From assembly GCA_963971405.1 (NCBI GenBank), contig OZ020491.1, forward strand, positions 4,718,910 through 4,782,909: 64,000 nucleotides of DNA, in the 5' to 3' direction. Of the stretch, positions 9,960 to 21,841 are shown in pieces. The notes below the pieces were generated by a model. The model did not search any database and was not told the origin of the DNA. It saw only the letters and a program-made list of their open reading frames with translations. The stretch is from Psococerastis gibbosa. Lineage: Eukaryota > Arthropoda > Insecta > Psocodea > Psocidae. Numbering within the stretch: position 1 is the first letter of the stretch; every line of letters begins with the position of its first letter. The translations under genes and the position numbers were made by a program.

Positions 9960-12380
9960 ATCACGACTAAGTACAATCGATATTCTTCACATTTGAAAGA
10001 AAGAAAGAAATATATTTATCATACAATACAAAATGAAATTAATTATACAACAAACCCACTAAGAAATTAACAATGTTCCTACTAAATATATATAAGTATA
10101 AATTCCTCCGTGGGCACCTCAATCAAAACCTATGAAAGGTTTGTGTGATTGAAATTGTGATGTTTTAACATAACTTAAGTAATAATAATAAATTTTGAAA
10201 AGTTTCTAGAAAATTACAGGAGGATAAAGTACAAAGTACGGTATATATATACATGTTTATAATTGCCATTATGATCGTCAGTATGATTCGACAGAAGAGG
10301 CATACGAATAAGAATAAGATAGCTGGCTTAGAAATAGAACAAAAAGGCATTATTTTATTTATTTAATATAGGGTACAATACAAAATTTATATTAAATAAG
10401 AAATCAAAATATAAAATATCATTAACTACACGATCACTGTGCAGTAGCGCAGTTATGTGGTAAGCAAAGCTTCACAATTGAGATTGTCTCCTTCCTCGTT
10501 CAAAGTTTAGAAAACTAATTATTCGCTTAAATTACCTTTAGTATACAATATCATTTATTTTCCAGGATATAACATTAAATAATTGTCAATATAACGGACG
10601 GAGTTAATAATACTATACTTCAATAGATCAAATACTACTAATACTTCAACAGATGCATAGCTATATTCAACACCAGTTGACAATCTACGCAATTTGGAGC
10701 TCGCTCAATAAATAATATCAATCAATATTGAACAACTCGCCGGAGCAAGAGGGAAAACAATGGCCGAGCTCAAATGGAAATGGGTTCGCGGCGACCCTCT
10801 ACGCTGCGCACGCGGCACTAAGGAGGAAGAAGAGAAGAAGAAAAATCAATAGTTCACACGCCATTTCAAAATCTTACAGTAACTATATGGCCTACACCGG
10901 GGGTGCTCGAACTTTCATTTGCCTGGGAACCCCTTTTAGACCGAACCCCCCTCCTGGTAATTTTCAGAAATTTTTAAACTATTCCCGGGGAGACCCCGGT
11001 CCCGTTAATATTCTTCACATGTAAAATATAAACATAACTGATTTCAAAGTGCGTAAATTCCACTGGTATGGGCCTATTCTTTTTCAAATTCATTCCCTAT
11101 TTCAAGCATTAGGTCAACTATTCTTCGGCTTTAATACCTTAACGTTATTAGAACACGTTAGTAGACGTATATGCATGCATCAAAATGTATAAAACTCAAG
11201 TTTCAGGCCTATTTTTTTTTCAAAAACCTTCCCCGGGCCCACCTTCTTCCTCCCAAACCCTCGGGTGGGGAAATAAAGACAGGCCCCTAGTTAGAACGTA
11301 CGTCCATGAGAACGATTTACCTCATTCTATTATTTTACGAAAATTGGGGGGGGGGGGAGCGCCAAATGCAACACCACACCATTCGAAAACCTATCGTAAG
11401 TGGGCAAGCTTTATAAATGCACTGATGTTAAATGAAAACTGGACCCCCCCCCCCGAAAAAAAAAAATCTGGCTTCGCCGCTGCCCCCCTCCCCCGCGGAG
11501 GGAAACTTTAGAGTGGAAATATCAAATACTGGAATTATACTTTGACTGAATGCTTATTTCGAGCAAGCTCTAAATTGTATAAATCCAGATCTATTTCGAT
11601 GTATAACAAAATGGACGGTATGGTTCGGACGTAGCGGCGCGTAGGGTCAACTTTTGGGAAGGCTGTAGTTAATATCAAACGGGGCCAGCCTTATACATAA
11701 GATAACTCTCTCAATGATAATACGTACAATTATTGTTAAAAATAAGAAGCTAACTTTGTGTGAAACTTAGAATCCATGAGGATCACCAAGGGACAAAATC
11801 CTTTGGCAGTCCGTTAAATGCGTTATTTACTGCATGCATGCGCGATCATAATCATACGAGCAAGGAGCATTTTTTATTGATAGTTGATATTTGATTAATT
11901 CCTAACCAGTGTTGCCAGCGTCCTAGCAAACTTTTCCCACAATTTTTCTCTAAAAAGTCCCGAAATTATTATCCATTTAAATATTTGATTGAAAATAAGA
12001 TTTTATTATGCAATTTAAAAGAAAATTCATACTGAAATTTAAATGGTAGGCACATTTCGAAAATTGCAATGATTATTCTTTTCCATAAAATTTCTGAAAA
12101 AACTTCATGAAATAACTAATAAGTCAAATAATAAGTATAAATTGTACGTTTCCTGTAAATGTTTCTACTTATTAAAAAAAATCCCGGAATCCCAAAATAA
12201 AAAACGGGCCTGTTAATAATCCCGGAAATTGGCAACACTGTTCCTAAGTTCGTTCGGGTGACATCGTCACGCCTCGGGTCTTGTGGTTTTCACATAATTA
12301 TACTGGCGGACTCACCCGACTGTTGACACTGCAGTCTTCCCATTGGTTTGTCATTTGCTACGGTTTTAGTATTTTAGTTT
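9960..12380. other. Non-genic AT-rich stretch
   Basis: No supported gene. Near 9996 a GAAAGAAAGAAA run followed by TATATTTATCATACAATACAAAA looks like the 3' end of a decayed LINE. From about 10900 to 11510 there are poly-C and poly-G runs and two pieces (around 10980 and 11185) resembling the minisatellite unit of 48660-49085. Open frames here translate to low-complexity repeat sequence. Confidence 0.45.
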
Positions 12381-12381
12381 A

Positions 12382-12649
12382 GGCGGCCATTCCACCGGCG
12401 AATTTACTTCATTTGTGATTTTGTCATTGACATTTGTTTTGTTTTAAGAAGACTATTATGTAGATACTTAACTTATATATTATAAATTAAGTTATAATAT
12501 GGTAGCAGACATCATTAATAAGTCTCAACCATATTATAACTTAATTTATAATAGCTAAGTTAAGTATCTACATAATAGTCTTCATAAAACAAAACAAATG
12601 TCAATGACAAAATCACAAATGAAGTAAATTCGCCGGTGGAATGGCCGCC
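12382..12649. repeat. Complete foldback element (same subfamily as 1-210)
   Basis: Ends GGCGGCCATTCCACCGGCGAA and its complement, flanked by TTA on both sides. The long arms hold TTGTTTTGTTTTA and TTAAGTATCTACATAATAGTCT. The centre reads ATATGGTAGCAGACATCATTAATAAGTCT. Confidence 0.9.
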
Positions 12650-14893
12650 TTAGCAAATTTGTATTACTTCGTTCACACGTCATCTATGGGTAGAGTTAAC
12701 CACCGGCATTAAATGGAGTAAGTTGTGTGTGTCTCGAGAAAATTTGTAATTTGTATCACGTGTTCAAAGACTATTCTTCGATATTTGTAGCCGTGGACAG
12801 AGAAATTAATTAATTTCACCAAACACCAAAACCGTACTTTGTTTACAAAACATGTTTAACATTTTACATTAAAGGCACTATATACTAATATGTCTAATAT
12901 ATATCTAATATAGAGCCCTATTTTACATTAAACAGAAAAAAATGTTGAAATCAAATCGAATACCTAACATTACAAAATCAACTGCAGATTAATTGAGAAA
13001 ATAACAATTTCATTTATAAATAGCCTAAATAACTTATTTTCACTACACCAACCGAGCTTTATGCTTGGTCTCCTGGTACTTATATATACTATGGACGGAC
13101 TTCTAGGAGATACCTGTTTAGGAAAAAAAAACGTAGACCATGAATATGTCGAGCTAGGTGTATAAAGCCGGGTTTACACAGGGCCAATATTTCGACAACA
13201 TGTAGGCTACATTTGTCGGCGACAATGATGAAGATGCTATAATCAGGTTTAACGTTTAAGTTGTACGCATTGTGATTTTTTTTTTTTTTTTTTTTTTTTT
13301 TGTTAAAAGTTTGGAATGGAAGAGCATAGCAGGAAATAACCGCATTTCCATTATCATGTTTTCGTAGATATTCTTTTGTATAGGTGTAACTGGCGTAAAC
13401 TGTACATGTACAATTATGAATATATAAAATATAACTGCGTTTACATAGGACCGCCAATATTTCGATAAAGTGCTGGCAACATTTATCGGCGACAATGTTG
13501 AAGGGTCTAAAACTGATGTTCACAACATTTGACATTTACAAAAATCAACCATGAATTGGTGACAGAGGCTGGCGGTTTTTTTATCACAACACATGTTGGC
13601 GTCTTTTGCGTCTCAAAAATGGCAACTTTTGGTATAATTCCAGCTTAAGCAGTAAATAATGCAAATTGTATATCGGGGGCTCAGAAGCTACTGTTGCTAG
13701 CCCTGATTTTTTTTCTTCATTACTATCATATTATGGATTTTTTTATAACAGTATTAATATAGGTGCATTCATAATCATTACATTGACTTACGCTGAGAAG
13801 GCAACCTCCTTGTGATATTATATCCGAAAAGGGTATCGAGAAAAATCTGGACAGAGCTATACTGGAACCCACGATAAATGCCTTTGGAGGACATCGTGTC
13901 ACCACTATATTGGATTACATAATGTAGTGTACATAAATTATAAACTATACCGACAGGGAGCGACACATACAGCAGAAGCAGACATGCTCTGGATTGACCA
14001 CAATAGATGGTAACAAGATGCACCGGAAAGGCATAGATCGTGAGATCGAAAGAAAGAAAGAAAGAAAATTGTCTTTATTTTCCATATGGGCGAATTTTGG
14101 GGCCTTTCGGCCCAATCTTACAATTAACCCGAATCGAATCGTGCTCTGCCATTTTTTCTTCATTCCCCTTCCCGGATATTCCATCATATTGTTAATTTAA
14201 CTATTAATACATTTTTCTCGATTCTGATAAAGTTATTGTGCGTTAAAAACACACACAATAGATTAAATAATTGTAAAGGCACAATTCAGTCACGGACATT
14301 CCAAAAGTGGAGAAAATGAGCGATGGAGTAGAATAGGTTGGCAGAGAAATGGGTTCGGATCCACTTGAAATTACTGCCCCATCTGCTTGCGGTTCTGTCT
14401 TTTTCCACAGAATTATGTTTAACTATTGAATTGCTGCCATAACAACGTCACTACTAAGCCGATTGCGATAACGGTAGTGCTAACTTTAACTGAACTTGCC
14501 CCGAGCTAAAAAAAAAGCATAACATACTGTAAGTTAAATGCGTAGTGTTTATTAACCCTGAGGGCGGACTCATTCACCTTGGGGGGGGGGGGGGGGGGAG
14601 TTAAGGAGACTGACAGGGTGGACCTCCTGACAATAGTGGATTTCGAACCACTTGGAAAAAATAGTTAAGTCACACGATTACTTCAGAGGTGACCGGGCGC
14701 GGCCTGTCCAACTGCAGGGCTTTGGAAAATGATGAAGACCCATTGAAGCAACGGTTAAAACTCTAATGGGTAACATGGCGTCTAGTGACAGATATGTCAC
14801 AGATGGGCATTAGATGAGTAAGAGTAAGAAAGTTTTTCAATGTGGGAAAAGCTGAATAATGCATGGACTATAGTAAAGCAGAAACGTTAGAAA
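12650..14893. other. Non-genic repeat-rich stretch
   Basis: No exon could be supported, although the missing last exon of the Ly6 gene should lie somewhere to the left of 15147. Two related segments (13165-13260 and 13436-13525) share CCAATATTTCGA..GGCGACAATG and are direct repeats. A poly-T run lies at 13277-13302. A GAAAGAAAGAAAG run at 14047-14067 is followed by CATATGGGCGAATTTTGGGGC, also seen at 31579-31605, and marks another repeat family. Confidence 0.45.
14557..14702 (-). mobile_element. Family-2 repeat, partial, with expanded poly-G
   Basis: Reverse copy: AGACTGACAGGGTGGACCTCCTGA, GTGGATTTCGAACCACTTGG, TCACACGATTA and AGAGGTGACCGGG. A poly-G run of more than 15 bases at 14581 replaces the shorter G tract of other copies. 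Confidence 0.7.
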
Positions 14894-15070
14894 CAGGAGT
14901 TAGGGCTATAAAATCCTCTCTAACACTCAACTAGGAAAGTCCGGGACCGCCTGCGTTTGATATCCTCCGAAGCATGGCCAGAATATTTAACTAGTGCAGG
15001 ACTCGAATGAACAACCTTTCAGGTGAAAGTCAGAGTCCGTTCCGCTACAGCGGCATGCAGCAGGACATGT
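14894..15070 (-). mobile_element. tRNA-derived SINE (family 1), diverged
   Basis: Reverse copy with GGAGTTAGGGCTATAAA, CTCCGAAGCATGGCCAGAA and the complement of the B box region. Substitutions are more frequent than in the 20 kb or 43 kb copies, so it is older. Confidence 0.7.
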
Positions 15071-15146
15071 ACTGCCTCTATCGGCAATACCTAGTTTATA
15101 TTTAGGCGTCAATTATTCTATTTTATTATCTTTGGAGTAAACTTAC

Positions 15147-15304
15147 TATAACGTAGTAGTTGCAGCGGTCTCCATGGCAACAGTGTGAACACTTCCAGTC
15201 CTGGTACCAGATGTACGTGCAATATGGCATGTTCCGAGACCTCGTGCGCTCACATAGTGTCTTGGTCGCACACCCCTTTGATATGTAATACTGCTTGTCC
15301 GCAC
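15147..15304 (-). CDS. Ly6 protein exon 3 (second half of LU domain)
   Basis: 158 nt after acceptor TTTTAG, starting ADKQYYISKGC and ending in the CCHGDRCNYYV motif, with donor GTAAGTTT. It is phase compatible with exon 2 and ends in phase 0. Confidence 0.9.
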
Positions 15305-16159
15305 CTAAAACCCATCATCTCTTACAGTGGTCGCAAAAAGTTATTGGGACACCAATGACTACATACAAAATTTCATCAAAATCCACCGAGCAGTTTGCCC
15401 GCAAATCGACACTAGTGCAGACATTTCGTAAAGACATCCTTTTTGGGTTCCTGGGACATCAAGACGTGTAAATTAGTTGAAATCTCAAAATCGAGAATTT
15501 TGATCATCACAAAGCTTCCCCTGTGTCGTAGAAATAAGAAAGCAATAAGTAAGGGCCACCAGTGACCAGATTGAGTCATCTGTATTATTGCTAAAAGTTA
15601 AATATTGATCTTAGTTTCACTTACCATAGAAAAAACACTAGCATTGAGTTGATTGTTGCCATCAGTTAAAGAAAATACATGTTACAAACCTTGCTGCCAG
15701 TAAGGCATTGTTCCCCACTTCACTTCAGTAAAACAAACATCCTCCCCTTGCTCACATGTTACAAGATTCTTCAGACATTTATCTTTATTGCTGTCCTGGT
15801 TGGAACATTGGTAACATTCGAGCCCATTACCTAGAAAGCGGAAAAGCAGTTGTCGATGACTCAATGTATCACTTAATTTAAGGGAGACTTTTGCTGAGAG
15901 CAAAGTGCCAAGTTGTATTTCTAAAAATTTCCTAGTTCAGTGACACATTTTAATATTTTTGCAATACTTGGTAAAAGAAATTCCATTATTGAACCTTAAA
16001 ATATGATACAGGCTAGGCGTGGCTAACGAGAATTTTTATGATACTCTTACAAGCGGAATCTAGTTCCAATTAACAGTAACCAAATAAATAATACTTACTA
16101 AAATTTATGCAATTTAATGTCATACATAAAACTATTAAAATAGCATTTAAAACATTCAT
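15147..16159 (-). CDS. Secreted Ly6/uPAR three-finger (LU domain) protein, three of its exons
   Basis: Join 16159..16099, 15830..15690, 15304..15147 on the minus strand. Exon 1 encodes MNVLNAILIVLCMTLNCINF, a signal peptide with a hydrophobic core, and ends with donor TTTA|GTAAGT in phase 1. Exon 2 begins SNGLECYQCSN, the LECYxC start of an LU domain, and ends CAAG|GTTTGT in phase 1. Exon 3 ends CSHCCHGDRCNYYVI, the CCxGDxCN signature closing the three-finger fold, and stops at ATA|GTAAGT in phase 0. Ten or more cysteines fit the usual disulfide set. Insect proteins of this type are normally GPI-anchored, act in septate junctions or as ion-channel partners, and have a short last exon for the GPI signal. 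That exon was not found, so no stop is assigned. Which paralogue it is cannot be decided here. Confidence 0.88.
15345..15540 (-). repeat. Diverged copy of the 44.6/48.2 kb inverted-repeat arm
   Basis: Lies in the Ly6 intron. It shares the TTCATC.AAATC..CCGAG.AGTTTGCCCG motif, CATTTCGTAAA, TTTGGGTTCCTGGGAC and CATCACAAAGCTT with 48020-48200, in the same order and orientation. Confidence 0.7.
15690..15830 (-). CDS. Ly6 protein exon 2 (first half of LU domain)
   Basis: 141 nt between CTTTCTAG and G|GTTTGT. Encodes LECYQCSNQDSNKDKC, then VTCEQGEDVCF and WGTMPYWQQG; five cysteines of the LU pattern are visible. Confidence 0.9.
16099..16159 (-). CDS. Ly6 protein exon 1 (signal peptide)
   Basis: 61 nt: ATG at 16159, 20 hydrophobic-rich codons, strong donor A|GTAAGTAT, phase 1. 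Its phase matches the acceptor at 15831-15832, giving the junction codon AGT. It was found by looking for a signal-peptide exon upstream of the LU exons. Confidence 0.85.
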
Positions 16160-17480
16160 TTTAGATTAAATTAATATAAATATGAGTCTGACGCTAACAT
16201 TTGTTTTGTAAACTGCTTCAGTTCTACCAACCTTCTATCTTCTATCCTTATTCTGTGCTACCAACATAGGTGAAAAAAATTTCCTTTTAAAGAATATTGG
16301 CGGCCATGTAGAAATAGCGCGAATTTTATTGTTTTAAATCTTTTTTTAACTTATTCAAATCTATAACTAAAATAACTTGTTTAGCAGGAGATTGTGTAAC
16401 TGCACTTAGGGCTCTGAATACCGTAATTTCATTCAAACCATGAATTAATGGGCAAGTTTTCTAACAGCCTACAGGGCAAAAATTGTGCCAAATTAGTTCA
16501 CGCTGATTTTCCTGGTAGCGTGTGCAGATGCACACCATGATGAAATGTGTGCTAGACGTTCGAAGAAGTGTATAGACTGGTGCCCCCCAGAGGCAGAGAA
16601 CTCATCCATGGCAAAGAAAACTAACTGAAAAATTCTCTCAGTTAGATCACAATGTGTCCTTAGTTCAGACTATACCTAGTCAAACAAATCTTCTTTCCAG
16701 CAATTACATCAACACGATCTTCAGAACCTTTGATGTCATGATGTATATAATTACAAAGGCTTTCACGGCCGGGGCCAGATGATGAAACATTAAAATCCGG
16801 GGTGATCGATCAGAAACCGTACTTTCAGACATTTCATCATTGTCTGCGGTTGACATCTTCAGGCACGACCTAGTCATATCTTAATATAGTATTTTGTGCT
16901 ACCTAGTCTTCTAAGATTGCATCTCGGTGGCTCATTAGCAAGGAACGTTGATTCAAGGTACATTCGTAGAAGTCTACGGAGTGCGACTGAAGATGTTGAC
17001 GAAGTGCTTGCAAGTAAGCCCGGATTCTACTGCTACATCACATGTGATGACGATAATACTCGTGGAATTGGAAATAAAACTACCAATTTATATTCTAAAT
17101 ATTGCATTGTAATACTCATAACAATCAAAATAACTTATTCCGCAGCTGCATCAGCTACATTTTCACTTTGTTTACATATACATTAGGTACCCTATTCAAA
17201 ATGCAATGCTACAAGGCCTTCTTAGCTTCTCATTCCCAAATTATAAACATTAAAACTTAATGAAAGAGACAGCAAGTACACCAATCTTGGCAAAATTCAG
17301 AAAAACCATCTTGTGTTTAGTTTTTAACTTTTGCACCACAAGCCACAAGATATTGACCGCAGATATTGACGAGTACGCTTGCGAATCGACCACGGCCCAT
17401 CAGCCCGGATTCTACTGCTTCATCAATAGAATTAACTCTGATTCTAATTCAATGTAGGGTTTCTCTCGTGACTTCGTGGA
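16160..17480. other. Intergenic stretch with copies of the 6.6 kb repeat
   Basis: No gene seen. 16755-17060 and 17350-17430 contain TTTCACGGCCGG..GATGAA, CGACCACGG, GA(A/T)GTTGACGA and CCCGGATTCTACTGC, the landmarks of the element split at 6640-8660. Confidence 0.5.
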
Positions 17481-17484
17481 AACG

Positions 17485-18025
17485 AAACATAATGTGTAAA
17501 GTATTAAAATCAAACAAGTTAGTCTGATGATGGTGTAACACCGAAACAGCTGTAACTAATTTTTCAACTTTTAATAATATATATCGCTCATGCACGAGAA
17601 AAGTGACACATTTCTAAATATTGACTTTTGAGATAATTTAAATTTTAGTTCTGACCGTTTTTTAGTTTTTACTTGTAGTACTATCGAGGCACTTAATACT
17701 TTTGAGATGTGACAGTTTACTAGAAAGAGAAGTGTAATTACCACGTCAACGCCTGGAGCACATTCCGAATTATGTCAGTATTGCTAAACCCGAAGTAGTC
17801 AAACTTGACAATGGATCAGTGACAAAACGCAATCTTATGGAAACAAATTAAACTAGGTATGTGACACTACATTCATAAAATTCGCTATATTTTCCTCGAC
17901 ATTTTTATATAAATAACTCAATTTTACAATTATTTGAAATGTGTCACTTTTCTCGTGCATGAGCGATATGTTTATGTGGAAATTGTGCAAATTTGTTTGA
18001 TTTTAATACTTTACACATTTTGATT
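17485..18025. repeat. Inverted-repeat element
   Basis: Two pairs of inverted segments: TGTGTAAAGTATTAAAATCA at about 17492 against 17995-18018, and ATCGCTCATGCACGAGAAAA at about 17582 against 17940-17968. The left arm carries CTGATGATGG..ACACCGAAACAG. Confidence 0.75.
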
Positions 18026-18265
18026 CTAATTTATGAAATTTAAAACGAAGATAAACCTACTGAATTTTGCCAAAGTTTTGTTCAATACTACGTTTAAACC
18101 ACCAGACCAGTCGAAGAAAGCGAACAGCGAACAAAACATTAATGTAAAAGATGTAAAACTGAGACTTACGCAGTACATTATTTACGTTCCTTACGATATC
18201 AACGAAATCAATTTAACTATTTGTATTCTCTCTCACTGATTTTTTCTTTTATGGATGAGACCTTG

Positions 18266-18406
18266 GGCGGTGTTTCCACATACGTCAATCGTCAATGAGA
18301 AATATGGTTTTGACGTGGTAGCAGAATTTTTAGTATGTCTTTAATGTCTGCTAAACCTTCAATTTCACATTTCTCATTGACGATTGACGTATGTGGAAAC
18401 ACCGCC
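18266..18406. repeat. Foldback element with intact centre
   Basis: Ends GGCGGTGTTTCCACATACG as at 9540-9721. The centre, GTGGTAGCAGAATTTTTAG.., is uninterrupted and contains TCTTTAATGTCTGCT, showing what an unoccupied core looks like. Confidence 0.9.
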
Positions 18407-18409
18407 TAT

Positions 18410-20057
18410 AAAGTGGAAATTTGTACTCGCATGTTTTATACCACAAATTAATTAATTAAACCTAAAGGCAGAAAGGCAGTGCAAAATGTACATTGGCGCC
18501 GACTTGGTTCCAGTCATAAGCTAAGCACTATTCCTTAGTTTAGGAATGAACGTCAAGAATGCACGAATTCGAGGTAATAATGTTTTTTTATTATTTATAT
18601 TGTGGTCTGTTCACAATAAAATGTAATCTGTATAGGTACATGCACCATAATTTAGCACTACAAATTAAATGCATTTATTTCAATTTTATTTACTTTTATC
18701 ACGTCTGTTTACTAGTGTCGTGAAACTTACGCAAGTTTCTTTCATTGTAACGTTTAACTGATACTGTACATTTTTTGGAAATACATTTTCTTTCGAACTT
18801 CTTAAACCATTTTGAAGGCAATACCACGCCAGTGAGAGAGTTGAATAGTTTTTAAGAAATTAAATTAAGTAAACACAGAGTACAATAATAAGCTATTATA
18901 CAGTACATTCGTTAAACTGATATAAATTTAAGGCCAAGTTCTCTCTTAGGAAAATCTAATAACACTAATGGAAAGCATCGTACATTCTCCAAATTGGGTT
19001 CTTCCCTTTATTACCAATAAACAATAAGGTACGTAAAAAATTGGATGCGCCTCTAAAATATTCTTAAACAATATTACAGTGGATCCAGAAATATAAGCGT
19101 CTTGTACTTTTATTTTTTTCAATTTCTGAGTTTGAGAAATTCGACCAAAAAACCATAAGTTGTCATTTGTTTACAAAATATTTTGAAATCTTTGCCTAAG
19201 GCCCGGTACACATGACGATTCGATCGCCAGTGATCGATCAGCTGAGAAATAGTCATTGGGAGAAAACCATGTAAAACCGTCGTCGACAGCAGCAGATTTT
19301 TGCTACGATAAACCAGCGACAATCCAGCTACAAAAAGTGCTTACTTCTTAGTACAGGGCTTCCAGCTCAGGTGATGCCGACTGCCTGATGTCTCAGAAAG
19401 CTACAAAAAGTTGATTCAGTAGACTACGGTTTTAGCAGGTTTTGCACAATTTCCTATTTTCTCCCATAACATACAGTACGTATATACATAATATATGCCT
19501 ACTTAACATAACGGATCACCAGGGACCGAATCATCTGTGTGTATCGGACCTTAATGAGCACAAGTTTCTTAAGTGGATTTTTTAATCCAGCTGATTTATA
19601 GTTTAAATTACTGTAATTAGCACCTCGGCTGAGATCCTTTGGTGATTTGGCAAAGGAACAGGAGATAGAGAAAAACTTATTGAGTGGCGTTTTACTGCGA
19701 TTCCTTAAACTGATGTCTTCTTGATCTTTATCTACCTTGTTAGGACCCCCCTCAGGGTGTCAAGGGACTCTTTGATTCAATCAAAATTCTCTGCCGTTCA
19801 CACGAGCTACTTGGGCAACTCAATACCCGCCTCATAATCCGTAATTGGTTCAAGTAATCTTTAATTAAACTTAATGTGCGAATTAAAAAATAACAAGCTC
19901 GTCCGAAATTCCCTACAACTAAGCAATCAAGCAGAAAGTTGAGGCACCATCTTTTATGTTTTGTTTTTATGAAGATTAATCGCGTGCAAACAATTTAATG
20001 AATGGTTACAAATAATTTCTTCAGTCACCTCACTAAGTAACTTAATACAGTCAGTCA
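18410..20057. other. Intergenic stretch
   Basis: No gene seen. GGCCCGGTACACATGACGATTCGA at about 19200 resembles GGCCCGGTTCACACGGACGATTTC at 43810 and may be the end of another element. Confidence 0.45.
19339..19398 (-). mobile_element. 60-bp retroelement stub with 13-bp target duplication
   Basis: The sequence CTGAGACATCAGGCAGTCGG..CACCTGAG..GGAAGCCCTGTACTAAGAAGTAAG (minus strand) matches the 3' end of the fragment at 28360-28580. AGCTACAAAAAGT stands at both borders (19326-19338 and 19399-19411). Confidence 0.85.
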
Positions 20058-20280
20058 GGACATGTAGCGTAGTGGTACGGACTCTGACTTTCACCCGAAA
20101 GGTTGTTGGTTCGAGTCCCACACTGGCTACAATTTCTGGCCATGCTTCGGAGGGCATGTAAAGCAGGCGGTCCCGGGCCCTCCTAGTTGAGTGTAAGAGA
20201 GGGCTTTATAGCCCTAACTCCGCTAGGTTGGCTTAGTAATAGAAACAATAAAAAGCCCTAATTTATTTATTTTATTTTAA
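20058..20280 (+). mobile_element. tRNA-derived SINE (family 1), best copy
   Basis: Starts CATGTAGCGTAGTGGTACGG with a pol III A box (TAGCGTAGTGG) and has a B box GGTTCGAGTCC at 20108-20118. A tRNA-unrelated body (GCTTCGGAGGGCATGTAAAG, CTAACTCCGCTAGGTTGGC) follows, with an A/T-rich tail ATTTATTTATTTTATTT. Other copies: 2786, 4108, 14894, 23442, 30137 and 42880. Confidence 0.9.
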
Positions 20281-21841
20281 TACATGTGTCGAGCTACGAC
20301 AGATCTCCGATCCCGTAGTGTATCGCACAAGTACAAGCACGCTACGACCATGCCATCGAATGCCTAAATAGTAACGCTGAATCGTTCACGGGTTAAATCG
20401 AGCTAATACTTGTTACAATGTCAATGGTAAGCTTAACAGAAATTAGAGGATTTAGAAAAAACTGGACTTGGCGGGATTCGAACACACGAACAAAGCCTAA
20501 CCGCGGCGTCGTCTTACCAGCTGGACCCACAAATGGTAAGCATGTTTCTGCTTGTCCATTACGACTTGTAGTCTGTGTGGGTTGACAACGAGGACTTGAA
20601 CCATTTTACCAGCGGCTTGGTAATAGAAAAAAAAAAGTCAATATTTATTTGTATTATTTATTTAAAAGCTTATGCGGAAACCGCAATGCCAGAAAATCGA
20701 TGGGGTCAATGGCAGGGCAAGATTTTATACGTCTAAAAGCTTCATTTAAAAAATAATAATAAAAATTATAAATCTAGAATCAAATTGCCACTTAGCTTGA
20801 TTGAAGAATATTTCGGACTGCGGCTGCGTTTGAGAAAAGTTCGATAAAACGTCCCTTAGATTAGTTGTCAATTTCCCAGTGGTGAAACCCAAAAATGACG
20901 AACTAATGGGCAGTTTATCGATTGTTCTTTAAGATGTATGTTTATTTGTGCGCTAATAAAAGTCAAAAAAGTTGAGTGTTGTATCTTGGAAAAGCGGTTT
21001 TCATACCCTAGCAGCTTCTGTCTTTCTGCGTCCGGGTTCTTATTACTGATTATTCGGAGGGGTTATCATATTACAAGTTCATCAGCTAAAAAATCGCATA
21101 AACACAGCACCTGGCAACAAATGCGTACAAGTTCGGAATCCAAACTGGAGGATACTTTAACCAACGAGTTATACCTGAAAAAGAGTGCCCAACATCATGA
21201 AAGGATAGACAACTAGAAAGTGTTTTCGACAGATAGCAGCACTGTGTTAAATTTACATACGAACAGATAAAATAATGGAAATATATTAAGTTCATGGGGC
21301 ATAATAACAGCAAATTGTCATTTAAATGACAAATCCTTGACTAAACCAGGGGTCTCCCTCGGCGGATTTTTTTTAATAAATGCAGGTGCGAAATAGTAGG
21401 TTTTTCATTTCATTTAGCCCCAGGTTCTTTTCTGGACCCACCATTGAATTAAACCAACAAAAATTTGTAAATAATCACCCAAATTAAAAGTGAACCTATC
21501 CAGCCCAACCCAACATCCTGCCCCTAATGACTGTAAGACAGAGAAAGAGTTCCTATATTACCTGTGGGTTAGAAAAAGAGACCCCCGGATAGTCAGTTAT
21601 GAAATTTAGACCATAGTATCCTCTTGTAAGGTATTATGCTCTCTTTGGCGAAATAAACTATTGCATTGTACCTGCATTTCGTGGGCGCACAAGTACACAC
21701 TATTTCTTTTTATGTATGAGGCTGCAATCCATGGAGAACACTTCCTACCTAGAATTCCCTAACGAGTTCACGGCACTCTATCCCAACCAACTCGCTGCAT
21801 TTGACTAAATAAAATATATAACAGTCTACACTTGACTACCA
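20281..21841. other. Intergenic / milton 3' flank
   Basis: No gene supported. 20455-20530 is a reversed piece of a SINE with a GGCGGGATTCGAAC B-box complement, also seen near 43950. The 3' untranslated region of milton should occupy part of the right side below 21842; I cannot fix its poly(A) site. Confidence 0.4.

Noticed and set aside
10728-11511. Two plus-strand frames of about 100 codons
   Set aside because: Low-complexity, Pro/Gly-rich from poly-C/poly-G tracts and minisatellite pieces; no start context or homology.
13089-13535. 148-codon minus frame with poly-Lys
   Set aside because: The lysine run is a poly-T tract; the rest consists of two direct-repeat copies, not a protein.
20058-20157. 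Possible functional tRNA gene
   Set aside because: It has A and B boxes but no convincing cloverleaf and a repeated tRNA-unrelated body; it is a SINE, as are the other GGTTCGA hits.
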